Positions 44,031 to 52,208 of a stretch of DNA of 64,000 nucleotides are shown in pieces; the stretch's first letter is position 1, and the number at the start of each line of letters is the position of its first letter. The translations under genes were made by a program, and so were the position numbers. The DNA is from a virus. The notes beneath the pieces are model-generated. The model searched no databases. It saw nothing but the letters and a program-made list of their open reading frames with translations, and had not been told where the DNA came from. The stretch lies in IMG/VR virus record IMGVR_UViG_3300044994_000386, positions 1 to 64,000 of that record; one strand, written 5' to 3'.

Positions 44031-45566
44031 ATGCCAATATCAATAATAGATAATTTTCAAGTAAATAAATTGGGACCAATTGATGTAAGAATGATTGCGA
44101 CCAATTCAGCCGCAAGAGACGCAATTACATTTAAGTATGATGGTTTGAAAGTTTTTCAAACTGATAATCGTATCACATATACTTGGAACGCCAGTGCATC
44201 ATCATGGGATGTCGATCCAGTCGGTTCTATATCTGGAACCGGTAGTGCTGGTTTTATTTCAAGGTGGACTGCACAATCATCACTTGGTAATTCACCTATC
44301 TATACAAATGTCACTGGATCTCTAAATGGATCACCTGTTGGGACTGTTGGTATAAACACACCGCCAATAGGGTCACTTTCACCAAAAGGTATTTTTCAAA
44401 TTAATGCACCATTTATTGGCGGTGCTGCACCTACCGTAATTACAAAAGGTACAACTACAACAATATCTGAAAATTGGTATAATAATAATGGAGATCAGGT
44501 TTTTAATTCGGCACTTGCTTCAAATAAAATCGTCTTTAATAACGGACACTTAGATTTTTTTGTAAGACAACCTGGTGCTCTTTCTAACTCTTTTGCTCTA
44601 CGAGCCAGAATAGGTTTAACGAATAGTGTTTTCTTAGGAGGCATTAATGTATTCTCTGGTAACCTTGTGCTGAGTGATAGTGATGGTAGAATTAGCGCAC
44701 CATTTGGTATATTTCAAAAGGGACTGACCACCAATGATATATTTATTCAATCAAAAGGAACAAACACATCACCGAATAATATAGGGGTTGTTAATATTAA
44801 TTATTGGGCAAATAATTTCACATCTGGTGGTAATTTGATAGATTTAAATTGTTCTTCTAGTCAAGTCAGATATATAAGGGCAATATCACCGGGCACAAGT
44901 ATTAAATTTAACATAATCAATGGAACCGCTAGTTTTATACATTTAACAGCTACGGCTCCTGGTGATCCAGCTTCTGGATACAAAAAAGTTTGGACACCCT
45001 GGGGTATTAATGTTTGGAATTTATTTCCGGGATCAATAGTAGAATTGACTGAAGATACAACTTATTGGAAGATAACAAATGTTAGGCAAAATAATCAACC
45101 ATTTATTGACATCAACATCAACAATGCATTAGCAGATGGTTGGACTGTCACTAATTTCCCATTACCAAATCCTGGTTATAGAGTGATTTATGAACAATCG
45201 AATGCTTATATAGAAATGAGAGGTTCTGTGTCATATAATGGTTCAATACCGCTGAATAATATACCATTTTATCAATTTCCTTCTCAGTTTGGTTCATTCC
45301 CAACACCACATATGTTTAGTACCGTTTGTTTTGCTTCTACTAACGCAGATATAAATGCATTTAATTCGTCGAAATATCTAACACAAGCACAAAATACTTG
45401 GATATACGTAGATACTAATAGAAATATGTATGCTGATCCGGTATCTTGTTTCCAAAAAGACCTATCACTTTTTGGAGTTAGAATAAGATTAAACAACACT
45501 AATGATATAACAATAAATACTACAACTACAACAACCGGAGGTGGAGGCGGTGGTGGATCATCATAA
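44031..45566 (+). CDS. Tail-fibre-type structural protein
   Basis: Predicted 511 aa. The N-terminus (VNKLGPIDVRMIATNSAARD) resembles fibre and baseplate-appendage modules. The body is beta-rich, with phrases such as GTGSAGFISRWTAQSSLGNS that recur in Bacteroidota phage fibres. The C-terminus ends in a Thr run and a poly-Gly stretch. It lies 19 bp after the preceding fibre-type gene and 2 bp before the next gene. It is probably part of the same adsorption apparatus. Confidence 0.65.
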   Translation: MPISIIDNFQVNKLGPIDVRMIATNSAARDAITFKYDGLKVFQTDNRITYTWNASASSWDVDPVGSISGTGSAGFISRWTAQSSLGNSPIYTNVTGSLNGSPVGTVGINTPPIGSLSPKGIFQINAPFIGGAAPTVITKGTTTTISENWYNNNGDQVFNSALASNKIVFNNGHLDFFVRQPGALSNSFALRARIGLTNSVFLGGINVFSGNLVLSDSDGRISAPFGIFQKGLTTNDIFIQSKGTNTSPNNIGVVNINYWANNFTSGGNLIDLNCSSSQVRYIRAISPGTSIKFNIINGTASFIHLTATAPGDPASGYKKVWTPWGINVWNLFPGSIVELTEDTTYWKITNVRQNNQPFIDININNALADGWTVTNFPLPNPGYRVIYEQSNAYIEMRGSVSYNGSIPLNNIPFYQFPSQFGSFPTPHMFSTVCFASTNADINAFNSSKYLTQAQNTWIYVDTNRNMYADPVSCFQKDLSLFGVRIRLNNTNDITINTTTTTTGGGGGGGSS

Positions 45567-45568
45567 TA

Positions 45569-46207
45569 ATGATTTTTGATAGTTCAGTGTGGCAATCAAC
45601 CACCTCATCATCGGAATTTTTTGAATATCAAGTTGGTCCAATAATAACTAAAAATCCATGGGGTAGACCATCTTATGATAAATTGAAATCGATTTTAATA
45701 GATGCTTATCAAAATACTATGCTTGGTGAGTATGATGTTGATATCTATGGTGGTGTCTTATTTAGTTGGAATGAAACTTGGGATGTCGATATATCAATCA
45801 GAAACGGGTTACAAGACTATGAATTAATTGAAAGTTTGATGAATTATATAACAGATATATCACTCAATAAATATTCAACATTAGTTGATGTCAAATATAA
45901 TTATCATAAATTCACTGAAGGTAAAAATTATTACGAAGAAGGGAAACCACATTTGAAGTATTTCTACTATAGAAAACAATGCGGTGATAGATGGCATGAG
46001 TTATACTTGGATCGAGAAGATACAATTAAGGTTACAAAAAATTTAATTAAGTCTGGTTGGAGATCACAAAAAGAATCTCAGGCTACTAAGTTATTAAATA
46101 GACTATTAAAATATGGTCCAAATATGGTCACAACATTTGATGCAAAAATATTTATTGAGAAAGACGAAGAATATTTTAATAGTCACACAAATAGAAATTT
46201 ATTCTAA
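45569..46207 (+). CDS. Unknown protein with nucleotidyltransferase-like segment
   Basis: Predicted 212 aa. VDIYGGVLFSWNETWDVDIS near residue 58 resembles the G-[GS]-x9-13-D-x-D core of the polymerase-beta-type nucleotidyltransferase fold. The third carboxylate may lie in STLVDVKYN near 107. It follows the tail-fibre gene directly, and its end overlaps the convergent gene. Activity is unproven; a structural role linked to the fibre operon is equally possible. Confidence 0.5.
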   Translation: MIFDSSVWQSTTSSSEFFEYQVGPIITKNPWGRPSYDKLKSILIDAYQNTMLGEYDVDIYGGVLFSWNETWDVDISIRNGLQDYELIESLMNYITDISLNKYSTLVDVKYNYHKFTEGKNYYEEGKPHLKYFYYRKQCGDRWHELYLDREDTIKVTKNLIKSGWRSQKESQATKLLNRLLKYGPNMVTTFDAKIFIEKDEEYFNSHTNRNLF

Positions 46208-46882
46208 TCTCTTAAACCACCAATTAAAATAAATATAATTGTCACCCACCATATGATAATAATCGTTTGAGTATTTGATTAAGATTTTATTCTCAAATGA
46301 TCTAATAACTTCAACTTCTGTATTTTTTTCGAGTTTTAATAATCTACCAGTTTCAACAGAAAAACAGAATGCTTCATCATTTAAAAGTTTGTAATTACCT
46401 TTTTCTGGATTTAACCACTCTTTAACTGCTTTGATAATCAATCCTTTGATTTTTATTACCCACTCTTTAGATTGAACTAAATCATAATCTTTGAATATTT
46501 CTGAAGTAAAAGATGGATTTTTATCTAAGATATTTTTTATTTGACCCCAATACTCTTTATCAGCAACATTAAAACTAATATAAACATCATAATTAATATT
46601 ATTTGATTTGACAATTCGTAAGACTCTCATCGATTGAATGTTTTGATCTTCTAGAGTCAAATTTGATTTTAATTGTTTAAAAGAGGTCGAATTAGATAAG
46701 GTTTGTAAAATACTATTGATTCGAGCTATTCCCATTCTAATGGCATCTTGGTGCTTATCAAACGCATTTATTGAAAGTTGTGGGTTGTCTACGTTTGGCA
46801 TCGGATAATTAACCGAATCTGGATTCATTCTATTTAAGTTAAATTCGGTAAACTCTAAAATTAATCTATTTCTCTTTTTCAT
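46199..46882 (-). CDS. Probable internal/structural protein, unknown
   Basis: Predicted 227 aa from ATG 46880-46882. The longer frame to 46945 adds a hydrophobic stretch read through the divergent promoter region and is rejected. The start MKKRNRLILEFTEFNLNRMN has an L-x-E and F-x-x-F arrangement similar to, but longer than, the usual leader. A conserved-looking block NVDNPQLSINAFDKHQDAIR follows. The promoter region towards the divergent coiled-coil gene contains minus-strand TTAATATATAG. Confidence 0.6.
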   Translation of the reverse strand: MKKRNRLILEFTEFNLNRMNPDSVNYPMPNVDNPQLSINAFDKHQDAIRMGIARINSILQTLSNSTSFKQLKSNLTLEDQNIQSMRVLRIVKSNNINYDVYISFNVADKEYWGQIKNILDKNPSFTSEIFKDYDLVQSKEWVIKIKGLIIKAVKEWLNPEKGNYKLLNDEAFCFSVETGRLLKLEKNTEVEVIRSFENKILIKYSNDYYHMVGDNYIYFNWWFKRLE

Positions 46883-46924
46883 AATTAAATATATACTATA
46901 TATTAAAAACAAAAAAACATGATA

Positions 46925-47236
46925 ATGAAAATTAAAAGATTCCAAGAAGCACTCGATGAAAAAATTGAAATTTCTCTGGAAAGAATTGAAGAGATAATAT
47001 CAGAATTGACTAATATTTCAACTAATTTAGACGCATCAAGAGAAAGAATTGAATCATTTTCTAATGAATTATCAAACTACCAATCTAAATCAAAAAATTA
47101 CAATGACCAGATCGATGATTCTGTAATTAATTTAGATATAGTGAAATCAAATTTTGATCAAATAATTTCTTCGATTGATACGGTTGTTACTAATCTTAAA
47201 GACTATAAAGATAAAGGTCGTAACTTCTTATACTAA
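46925..47236 (+). CDS. Small coiled-coil protein, possible internal protein
   Basis: Predicted 103 aa from ATG 46925; an in-frame ATG two codons earlier is equally possible. The start MKIKRFQEALDEKIEISLER is a shortened form of the leader. Almost the whole protein is an alpha-helical heptad pattern (IEEIISELTNISTNLDASRE). It may be a packaged or scaffold-type helper. It is divergent from the preceding gene, 42 bp apart. Confidence 0.6.
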   Translation: MKIKRFQEALDEKIEISLERIEEIISELTNISTNLDASRERIESFSNELSNYQSKSKNYNDQIDDSVINLDIVKSNFDQIISSIDTVVTNLKDYKDKGRNFLY

Positions 47237-47340
47237 TGTCAATATAATTCTTTGATATACATTATTTAAATCCAAAGACTGATTTATTTTTGTAATTAAA
47301 AGTGTTTTCTTTTCAAACGTTTCAAAGCTTTTGCCTTATA

Positions 47341-47853
47341 TTATTTATTAAATTTCAATTTATAAAGTAAGATATAAATCAAAGATAAAATTTCATCTAC
47401 AATATTTAATAGATGTGAGTCTTCAACATCAATACACTTCCTTTCAGTTTTAACAAAGTTTGCTAATTCTTCAAAGTATTGCACTTTATCTTTTGAAGTG
47501 GCTTCTTTGGTATCTATTGGCGTATATTGCTCAATCAAACCATACTGACCTTGATAAACTTCAATTAATTTATCGATAAAGTCTAATAAATCATCATAGA
47601 AGTCACTTAATGCGATGTGTGCTGCATATGATCCCATATCACCTTTAACTTGTAGGTGATATACATGTGCCATCTGACGAGCTTCAAATAATTTAGAAAA
47701 GAAAGCACTTATATTAGTATTGTTTTTAGGTTTTTGTTGTTCAATGTATTGATTTTTATCTTGATTATCAGTTTTTTGTTCTGATTGTTCAGGTTGTTCA
47801 GTAGTTTGTAGATTATTCTTTTGTTTAAATAATTTAAATTTTTTAATTTCCAT
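47341..47853 (-). CDS. DUF5856-like four-helix protein with packaging-like leader
   Basis: Predicted 170 aa. The start MEIKKFKLFKQKN is a leader variant, followed by a Gln/Glu/Asn linker. Residues 48-165 form a helical bundle (FFSKLFEARQMAHVYHLQVK, then YAAHIALSDFYDDLLDFIDK) matching the family I know as DUF5856 in phages and giant viruses. Its H-x-x-H-L-Q and H-x-x-x-x-x-F-Y patterns recall Dps or ferritin-like folds. DNA or metal binding is conjecture. The gene is 9 bp downstream of the next minus-strand gene. Confidence 0.62.
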   Translation of the reverse strand: MEIKKFKLFKQKNNLQTTEQPEQSEQKTDNQDKNQYIEQQKPKNNTNISAFFSKLFEARQMAHVYHLQVKGDMGSYAAHIALSDFYDDLLDFIDKLIEVYQGQYGLIEQYTPIDTKEATSKDKVQYFEELANFVKTERKCIDVEDSHLLNIVDEILSLIYILLYKLKFNK

Positions 47854-47862
47854 ATCAATATA

Positions 47863-48252
47863 TTATATTTTTCCTTTTAATGCATTGAAAATAACCATAC
47901 CATCAAATCCAGCATTTCTAAGTTGATGATAAAATTCCATTTTTTCAGTTTTATTTGGTGTTTTATCTGCAAAAGTATTATTCCATGCAGTTTTAATTTT
48001 ATCCTCGGGTGTTAAATCATTTGGTAGATTATCTAGATCTAAGTCTAAAGATTCTTGAATTTTCATTTCAGACATTTTCTCAACCGAATTTATAGTATAT
48101 CCGGATTGATTCTTAACAGCTGCTAATATCGAGTCAGCTAAATAAGAAGCCTCGCCTTGATTCTTAGCCTTTAAATTCAATTCAATATCAGCTCGAATTT
48201 TATAAAGAGAATCAAATTTATTAGATTCAACTAATTTTGAGAATAGTTTCAT
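47863..48252 (-). CDS. Putative internal head protein
   Basis: Predicted 129 aa, starting MKLFSKLVESNKFDSLYKIR, a leader variant containing L-V-E. The rest is helical with an acidic stretch (ESLDLDLDNLPNDLTPEDKI) and ends in a small conserved-looking segment (FYHQLRNAGFDGMVIFNALK). It is transcribed away from the metalloprotease gene from the shared palindromic promoter. Function unknown. Confidence 0.62.
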   Translation of the reverse strand: MKLFSKLVESNKFDSLYKIRADIELNLKAKNQGEASYLADSILAAVKNQSGYTINSVEKMSEMKIQESLDLDLDNLPNDLTPEDKIKTAWNNTFADKTPNKTEKMEFYHQLRNAGFDGMVIFNALKGKI

Positions 48253-48259
48253 ATAAATA

Positions 48260-48295
48260 TATATATTAAAATTTAAATTTAAATTTTAATATATA
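48260..48295. promoter_or_regulatory. 36-bp perfect palindrome forming two divergent late promoters
   Basis: The sequence is identical on both strands. It starts TATATATTAAAA, has a TTTAAATTTAAA centre and ends TTTTAATATATA. Each end supplies a TTAATATA core, four bases from the plus-strand ATG at 48301 and seven from the minus-strand ATG at 48252. It could drive both genes equally and may be a site for a dimeric regulator. Confidence 0.6.
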
Positions 48296-48300
48296 AATCA

Positions 48301-49344
48301 ATGAATTATTTAAAAAATTTCTATATGTTTGAGGAAGTTAGGGGTGTTGCTGAAGCTACGCTTTACCTATCTGATTTTCTATGTCAATTTATCACAAAAG
48401 AATCAATTGAGTTTCAAAAAGAAAATGAAGATAAAGAATCAGCAGAATCAACTGAAGAATATATTTTCAATTACAACGATTTAAAACCATATCTTCCAAA
48501 AAAATCAATCTATGCTTACTTCCCAGTTTCAAGGATCAATCTCACACTTTTATTAAAGAAGGAAGTTAAATCGGATACATATCCTTTCAAAATAGGTGGT
48601 TGGGCCGTAAGATTTGGAAAAAAGAAAAAAGGTTATTCTTATTTTAAAAAAGGTGTAAAAAAAAATAAAGATCATTCAATATCTATTTCTATGGGTATAG
48701 AAGTATATGTTGGTAATCTTGACTTAGAGTTGGATACTGATAATAGTTTTCAGATAAAACTCGAAGCTGTAATTTTACATGAATTAAATCACTTCTATGA
48801 ACATTATAATAGAAGTTGGGATCCATATGGTAGAGAAATTGAAACAAGTGTAACTTGGGCGTCTATTGGTGATATACCAAAAAATGTGAATGAAAAAGTA
48901 TATATTTTCTGGCAAGATAATTTTACTTATTATATTTATCAATCTGAACCTCATGAAGTAAATGCTCAAATTCAAGAAGCTAAGCCATATGTTGATAAAT
49001 TAAGTTTTAAAGAACTTAAAAAAACAAACTTTTGGAAAAATATTAAGGCTATGCAGAATTACGATGAACAAAAGTTTTTACAGAAATTTCATGAGGAAGT
49101 ATTAATTCATGATCCTACTTTAATTGAATCAGAAGTGCTTTCACAATATATAAATATTTGGAAAAAAGAATATAAAAAATTATATAAATTACAAAAAGAT
49201 AAAAATAGTCCAAGACCAGAATTCTTCGAAAAAATGTCAGATAGTCAATTTATGAATTACTGGGGTAAAAAAATCAGAGAGGCTGGTGGTAAAATAGTAA
49301 GAAAAATTATTAAACAATATTCAAATAAACAAAAAGAGGACTAA
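48301..49344 (+). CDS. Zinc metalloprotease-like protein with capsid-targeting-like leader
   Basis: Predicted 347 aa. The leader is MNYLKNFYMFEEVRG. Near residue 160, AVILHELNHFYEHYN has the HExxH zinc-protease motif, and EPHEVNAQIQEA about 60 residues later supplies a plausible third ligand Glu in the right position. The C-terminal third is a charged helical region. No signal peptide is present, so it is not secreted in the usual way. A packaged peptidase could act in the head or after injection. Only the HExxH pattern is seen directly. Confidence 0.65.
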   Translation: MNYLKNFYMFEEVRGVAEATLYLSDFLCQFITKESIEFQKENEDKESAESTEEYIFNYNDLKPYLPKKSIYAYFPVSRINLTLLLKKEVKSDTYPFKIGGWAVRFGKKKKGYSYFKKGVKKNKDHSISISMGIEVYVGNLDLELDTDNSFQIKLEAVILHELNHFYEHYNRSWDPYGREIETSVTWASIGDIPKNVNEKVYIFWQDNFTYYIYQSEPHEVNAQIQEAKPYVDKLSFKELKKTNFWKNIKAMQNYDEQKFLQKFHEEVLIHDPTLIESEVLSQYINIWKKEYKKLYKLQKDKNSPRPEFFEKMSDSQFMNYWGKKIREAGGKIVRKIIKQYSNKQKED

Positions 49345-49358
49345 AAGTCCTCTTTTTT
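49331..49358 (+). terminator. Intrinsic terminator overlapping the stop codon
   Basis: AAAAGAGGACT / AGTCCTCTTTT, an almost perfect hairpin with a 3-base loop. It begins inside the last codons of the metalloprotease gene. Confidence 0.8.
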
Positions 49359-49433
49359 ACACTGACCATCAAGAAAAAAAAAACAGAATTTGATGAATTT
49401 GAACTTTAGTGACTCAAAACACTAATGTGTAGT

Positions 49434-50156
49434 TCATATTAATTGATTTTGCTTTTTGTAGTATTCATCGAATCCTTCAAGAAGTTTAGACATTGTAGGT
49501 GATTTTTCAGTGCCAATAATTTCATCAATGATTCCAAATTCAAGAGCTTCGTCAGAATTATACCACTTATCACGTTTAGAAAATTCAAGTATTTGATCAA
49601 AAGTTTTACCACAATTTTGAGCTAAAATTTTTAATAGAATGTAATTATATTTTTCGGCTTCCATTTGATTGATACGGGTATCTTGAATGTTACCTTGTGT
49701 ACCATGTGAAACCTGGTGTGTCATTACTTTTGAGAATATCAAAGATGATCGTTTACCTTTTGTTCCTGATGAAAGAAGTACAGACCCCATAGAGGCACAA
49801 ATACCTGTGTTTATAGTGGCTACATCAGAATTGATATAATTCATCACGTCTATAATACCTAATCCTGATTTAACAGAACCACCGGGCGAGTCAATGTGCA
49901 TTGTGATATCTTTTTTCTCAACTGAATCAAGATAAATTAATTGTGCTTGAATGATAGTAGACATATTATCATCCACAACACCAGTTGCCCAGATTAATCT
50001 TTCTCTCATTAAACGAGAAAAAACATCCATTTGAGTTACATTCATTTGTCTTTCTTCAAGAATGTAGGGAGTTAAAGCGTTTTCAAAATAGTCCATCTTT
50101 AATGATGAGATACCTCTGCTTTGTGAGAATTTTCTGAAATCCTTTGCGTAATCCAT
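49434..50156 (-). CDS. clpP: ClpP-like serine protease
   Basis: Predicted 240 aa; bacterial ClpP is about 195-210 aa. The fold and triad are present: HIDSPGGSVKSGLGIIDVMN near residue 86, the Ser nucleophile in GICASMGSVLLSSG near 118-131, and His in KVMTHQVSHGTQG near 144. A Clp-type tail follows (YNSDEALEFGIIDEIIG). The N-terminal 35 residues (MDYAKDFRKFSQSRGISSLK) are extra. It could partner a host Clp ATPase, especially with the phage ClpS, or serve as the prohead maturation protease; the sequence does not decide. Confidence 0.88.
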   Translation of the reverse strand: MDYAKDFRKFSQSRGISSLKMDYFENALTPYILEERQMNVTQMDVFSRLMRERLIWATGVVDDNMSTIIQAQLIYLDSVEKKDITMHIDSPGGSVKSGLGIIDVMNYINSDVATINTGICASMGSVLLSSGTKGKRSSLIFSKVMTHQVSHGTQGNIQDTRINQMEAEKYNYILLKILAQNCGKTFDQILEFSKRDKWYNSDEALEFGIIDEIIGTEKSPTMSKLLEGFDEYYKKQNQLI

Positions 50157-50447
50157 TTTTTTTTATTTTAATATAGTTTAACCATTATTTATTTGTTTCT
50201 CTGGCATAACGACTATTTGATCATTTATAAATCAAAGACTAATGATTTTGATATTGTTATCTGATCGACCTATTCAGTTACTAATTTTTTGGCTAATACA
50301 AATTTTACCAGTGCCAGTAAGGTTGTAAAATTTATCATGAAATATATACTCTTGGTAATCTTTTTTGTTATGTATTGGTTTTATTTTCATAAAATATAAT
50401 TTTTGAGTTAAAAAAATTAATATATATTACAAATATAATATTTCTAT
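50157..50447. other. Intergenic region with a possible 20-residue membrane peptide
   Basis: This divergent region of 290 bp holds the clpP upstream sequence and an AT-rich promoter-like stretch (TTAATATATATTAC near 50419). A tiny open frame at 50337-50399 encodes MKYILLVIFFVMYWFYFHKI, a single hydrophobic segment. In DNA this AT-rich such frames arise by chance, so it is noted only as a possibility. Confidence 0.3.
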
Positions 50448-50705
50448 ATGAAACCAATTAAAAAGTTTGAAGAGTTTATTTATAGCGGTGGTGATACTCA
50501 ACCATCACCAGGTACAAAACCTATCGAGACACCAACAAGACCAAGTACTAAACCTTCACAAAAACCAAACAAGCCTTCGCCTATTAGAAGAGATAAACCA
50601 GCCGTAGTACCAGCCCCAAAAGCTAAAAAAGAAAATGAGTTACCAACCGCTACGGTTGATGATGTAATTCAAAAATTTGCAAAATTGACAAATCAAAAAA
50701 AATAA
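50448..50705 (+). CDS. Putative internal head protein, Pro/Lys-rich
   Basis: Predicted 85 aa, starting MKPIKKFEEFIYSGGDTQPS, a clear leader. The remaining sequence is disordered, with Pro, Lys and Thr repeats (PTRPSTKPSQKPNKPSPIRR), and ends in a short helix. The size and basic, disordered nature resemble T4 internal proteins IPI to IPIII. It begins a plus-strand run of three probable packaged proteins. Confidence 0.68.
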   Translation: MKPIKKFEEFIYSGGDTQPSPGTKPIETPTRPSTKPSQKPNKPSPIRRDKPAVVPAPKAKKENELPTATVDDVIQKFAKLTNQKK

Positions 50706-50715
50706 TCATTATGTA

Positions 50716-52200
50716 ATGAAAAGCTTCCAAAAATTTTTAGAAGAAGTAACAATAAAAGGTAATCCTGCTATACCAGGTGAAAATGGAAAAAAACCTGGTG
50801 ATAAAGACTATTTAAGAGACATTGAGTCTAGAGCAAAAGCTAGATTGGGCATTTCAGGAAGAGAAAATCCTATGCAGTTTGGTGGAAGAATTATGCAATT
50901 ATTATCTCTATCACAAAGAATGACTCGTGGTCATGAAAAAGAGTTAGAGAAATTAGCAAAAGAAATCATACTTAAAAACTATGGAGAAATCTTAGATGGT
51001 GTTGAATTAGATATAAAACTTTTTGGTTCTGGTCAACAAATTGCTAAATTTATGAAAAATGTTAGTAAAGAACAAAAAGAACAACAAGAAGTTGAAAATA
51101 ACAAAAATTATCCGGTTATGAGACAGATTAAAGATCCGGATACCATCAATAAAATTCACAAAGCAAAAATAGGAAATAATATTATTCAAGGTGAAGCTAA
51201 AAACACAAAACATATTATCGCAACCGAAGAAGTTAAAAATGGCTTGATTAAAATTTTTGGAGATAAAGCTGAACAATTATTAAATATATGGAAAGAAATA
51301 AGTAATTTGGCTGATAAAATGGATTGGATTATTCCAATTGATAATAAAGCCGAAATGATGGAACGTGTCCCTGATGGAATGGCAGGAGCTGTTTCGATAG
51401 ATTGGAAACCTAAAGAAGACCAATCTAAGGAGGATGAAAATAAAGATTTCGCTACAAAAATATTGAATGATTTAGCAAATGAAATAGAGCCTGAAGAAAA
51501 AGATATAGAAAAATTACAAGACGAGTTTGAATTGATGCAGCCTCGAATTAGAGCAAGAGGCATAGATTTCCCTATGTTGATTCATGAAACTGTTAAAGGT
51601 ATTTACGAATTAATCGCTTCAGTTCAATTTCCAAGTAAAAATGCTTCAGAGGATGAAATTAAAAAAGCACAAACTGTTGAATTAAACGTAAGTTCTTTTA
51701 TGGATGAAGCAGAAGATTTTAGAACAGGTCCAGAAATTGCTGCTGATTTTAGAGATTTCATTAATGCTAATCCAAAAGCAACTCATCCAAATATGAGAGC
51801 ATTTATATTTGGGATGTTAATGGATTCAAATTATATCTCAGATGAAGAATTTTTAAAACTATTTAGAGGTATATTGAATGGCACACAAGAGGCTCGTAAA
51901 AAAATCGATGAAATGATAGATGAGGTAAATAAAAAATTAAACCAATATGAACTGAGTCAAGTTATTGATATTGAAGAACCAGAGATCGAAATTCCTCAAA
52001 ATTCGAATCAGAAAAAAGATTATTCAGAAATGTCACAAAAACAAATTCAAGAGTTAATTGATGACGCTTTAGATGCAGGTGATATGGATAAAGTAAAAAT
52101 ACTTTCTCAATATTTAAAAGAAGGTGCTAAAATTTACCTATCAGAATTAAAAAAATTAAATGAAGGTTATATACCTCATAATAAATTAAAAAAAAAATAA
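50716..52200 (+). CDS. Putative internal/structural head protein
   Basis: Predicted 494 aa. The start MKSFQKFLEEVTIKGNPAIP is the leader variant closest to T4 MKTYQEFIAEA, with L-E-E. The protein is helical, with conserved-looking segments SRAKARLGISGRENPMQFGG near 38 and RGIDFPMLIHETVKGIYELI near 285. It ends with a helix-rich regulatory-looking tail (EMSQKQIQELIDDALDAGDM). It starts 10 bp after the Pro-rich gene. Function unknown; comparable large proteins occur as head-associated products in other myoviruses, but I cannot name a family. Confidence 0.66.
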   Translation: MKSFQKFLEEVTIKGNPAIPGENGKKPGDKDYLRDIESRAKARLGISGRENPMQFGGRIMQLLSLSQRMTRGHEKELEKLAKEIILKNYGEILDGVELDIKLFGSGQQIAKFMKNVSKEQKEQQEVENNKNYPVMRQIKDPDTINKIHKAKIGNNIIQGEAKNTKHIIATEEVKNGLIKIFGDKAEQLLNIWKEISNLADKMDWIIPIDNKAEMMERVPDGMAGAVSIDWKPKEDQSKEDENKDFATKILNDLANEIEPEEKDIEKLQDEFELMQPRIRARGIDFPMLIHETVKGIYELIASVQFPSKNASEDEIKKAQTVELNVSSFMDEAEDFRTGPEIAADFRDFINANPKATHPNMRAFIFGMLMDSNYISDEEFLKLFRGILNGTQEARKKIDEMIDEVNKKLNQYELSQVIDIEEPEIEIPQNSNQKKDYSEMSQKQIQELIDDALDAGDMDKVKILSQYLKEGAKIYLSELKKLNEGYIPHNKLKKK

Positions 52201-52208
52201 ATAGGTAT

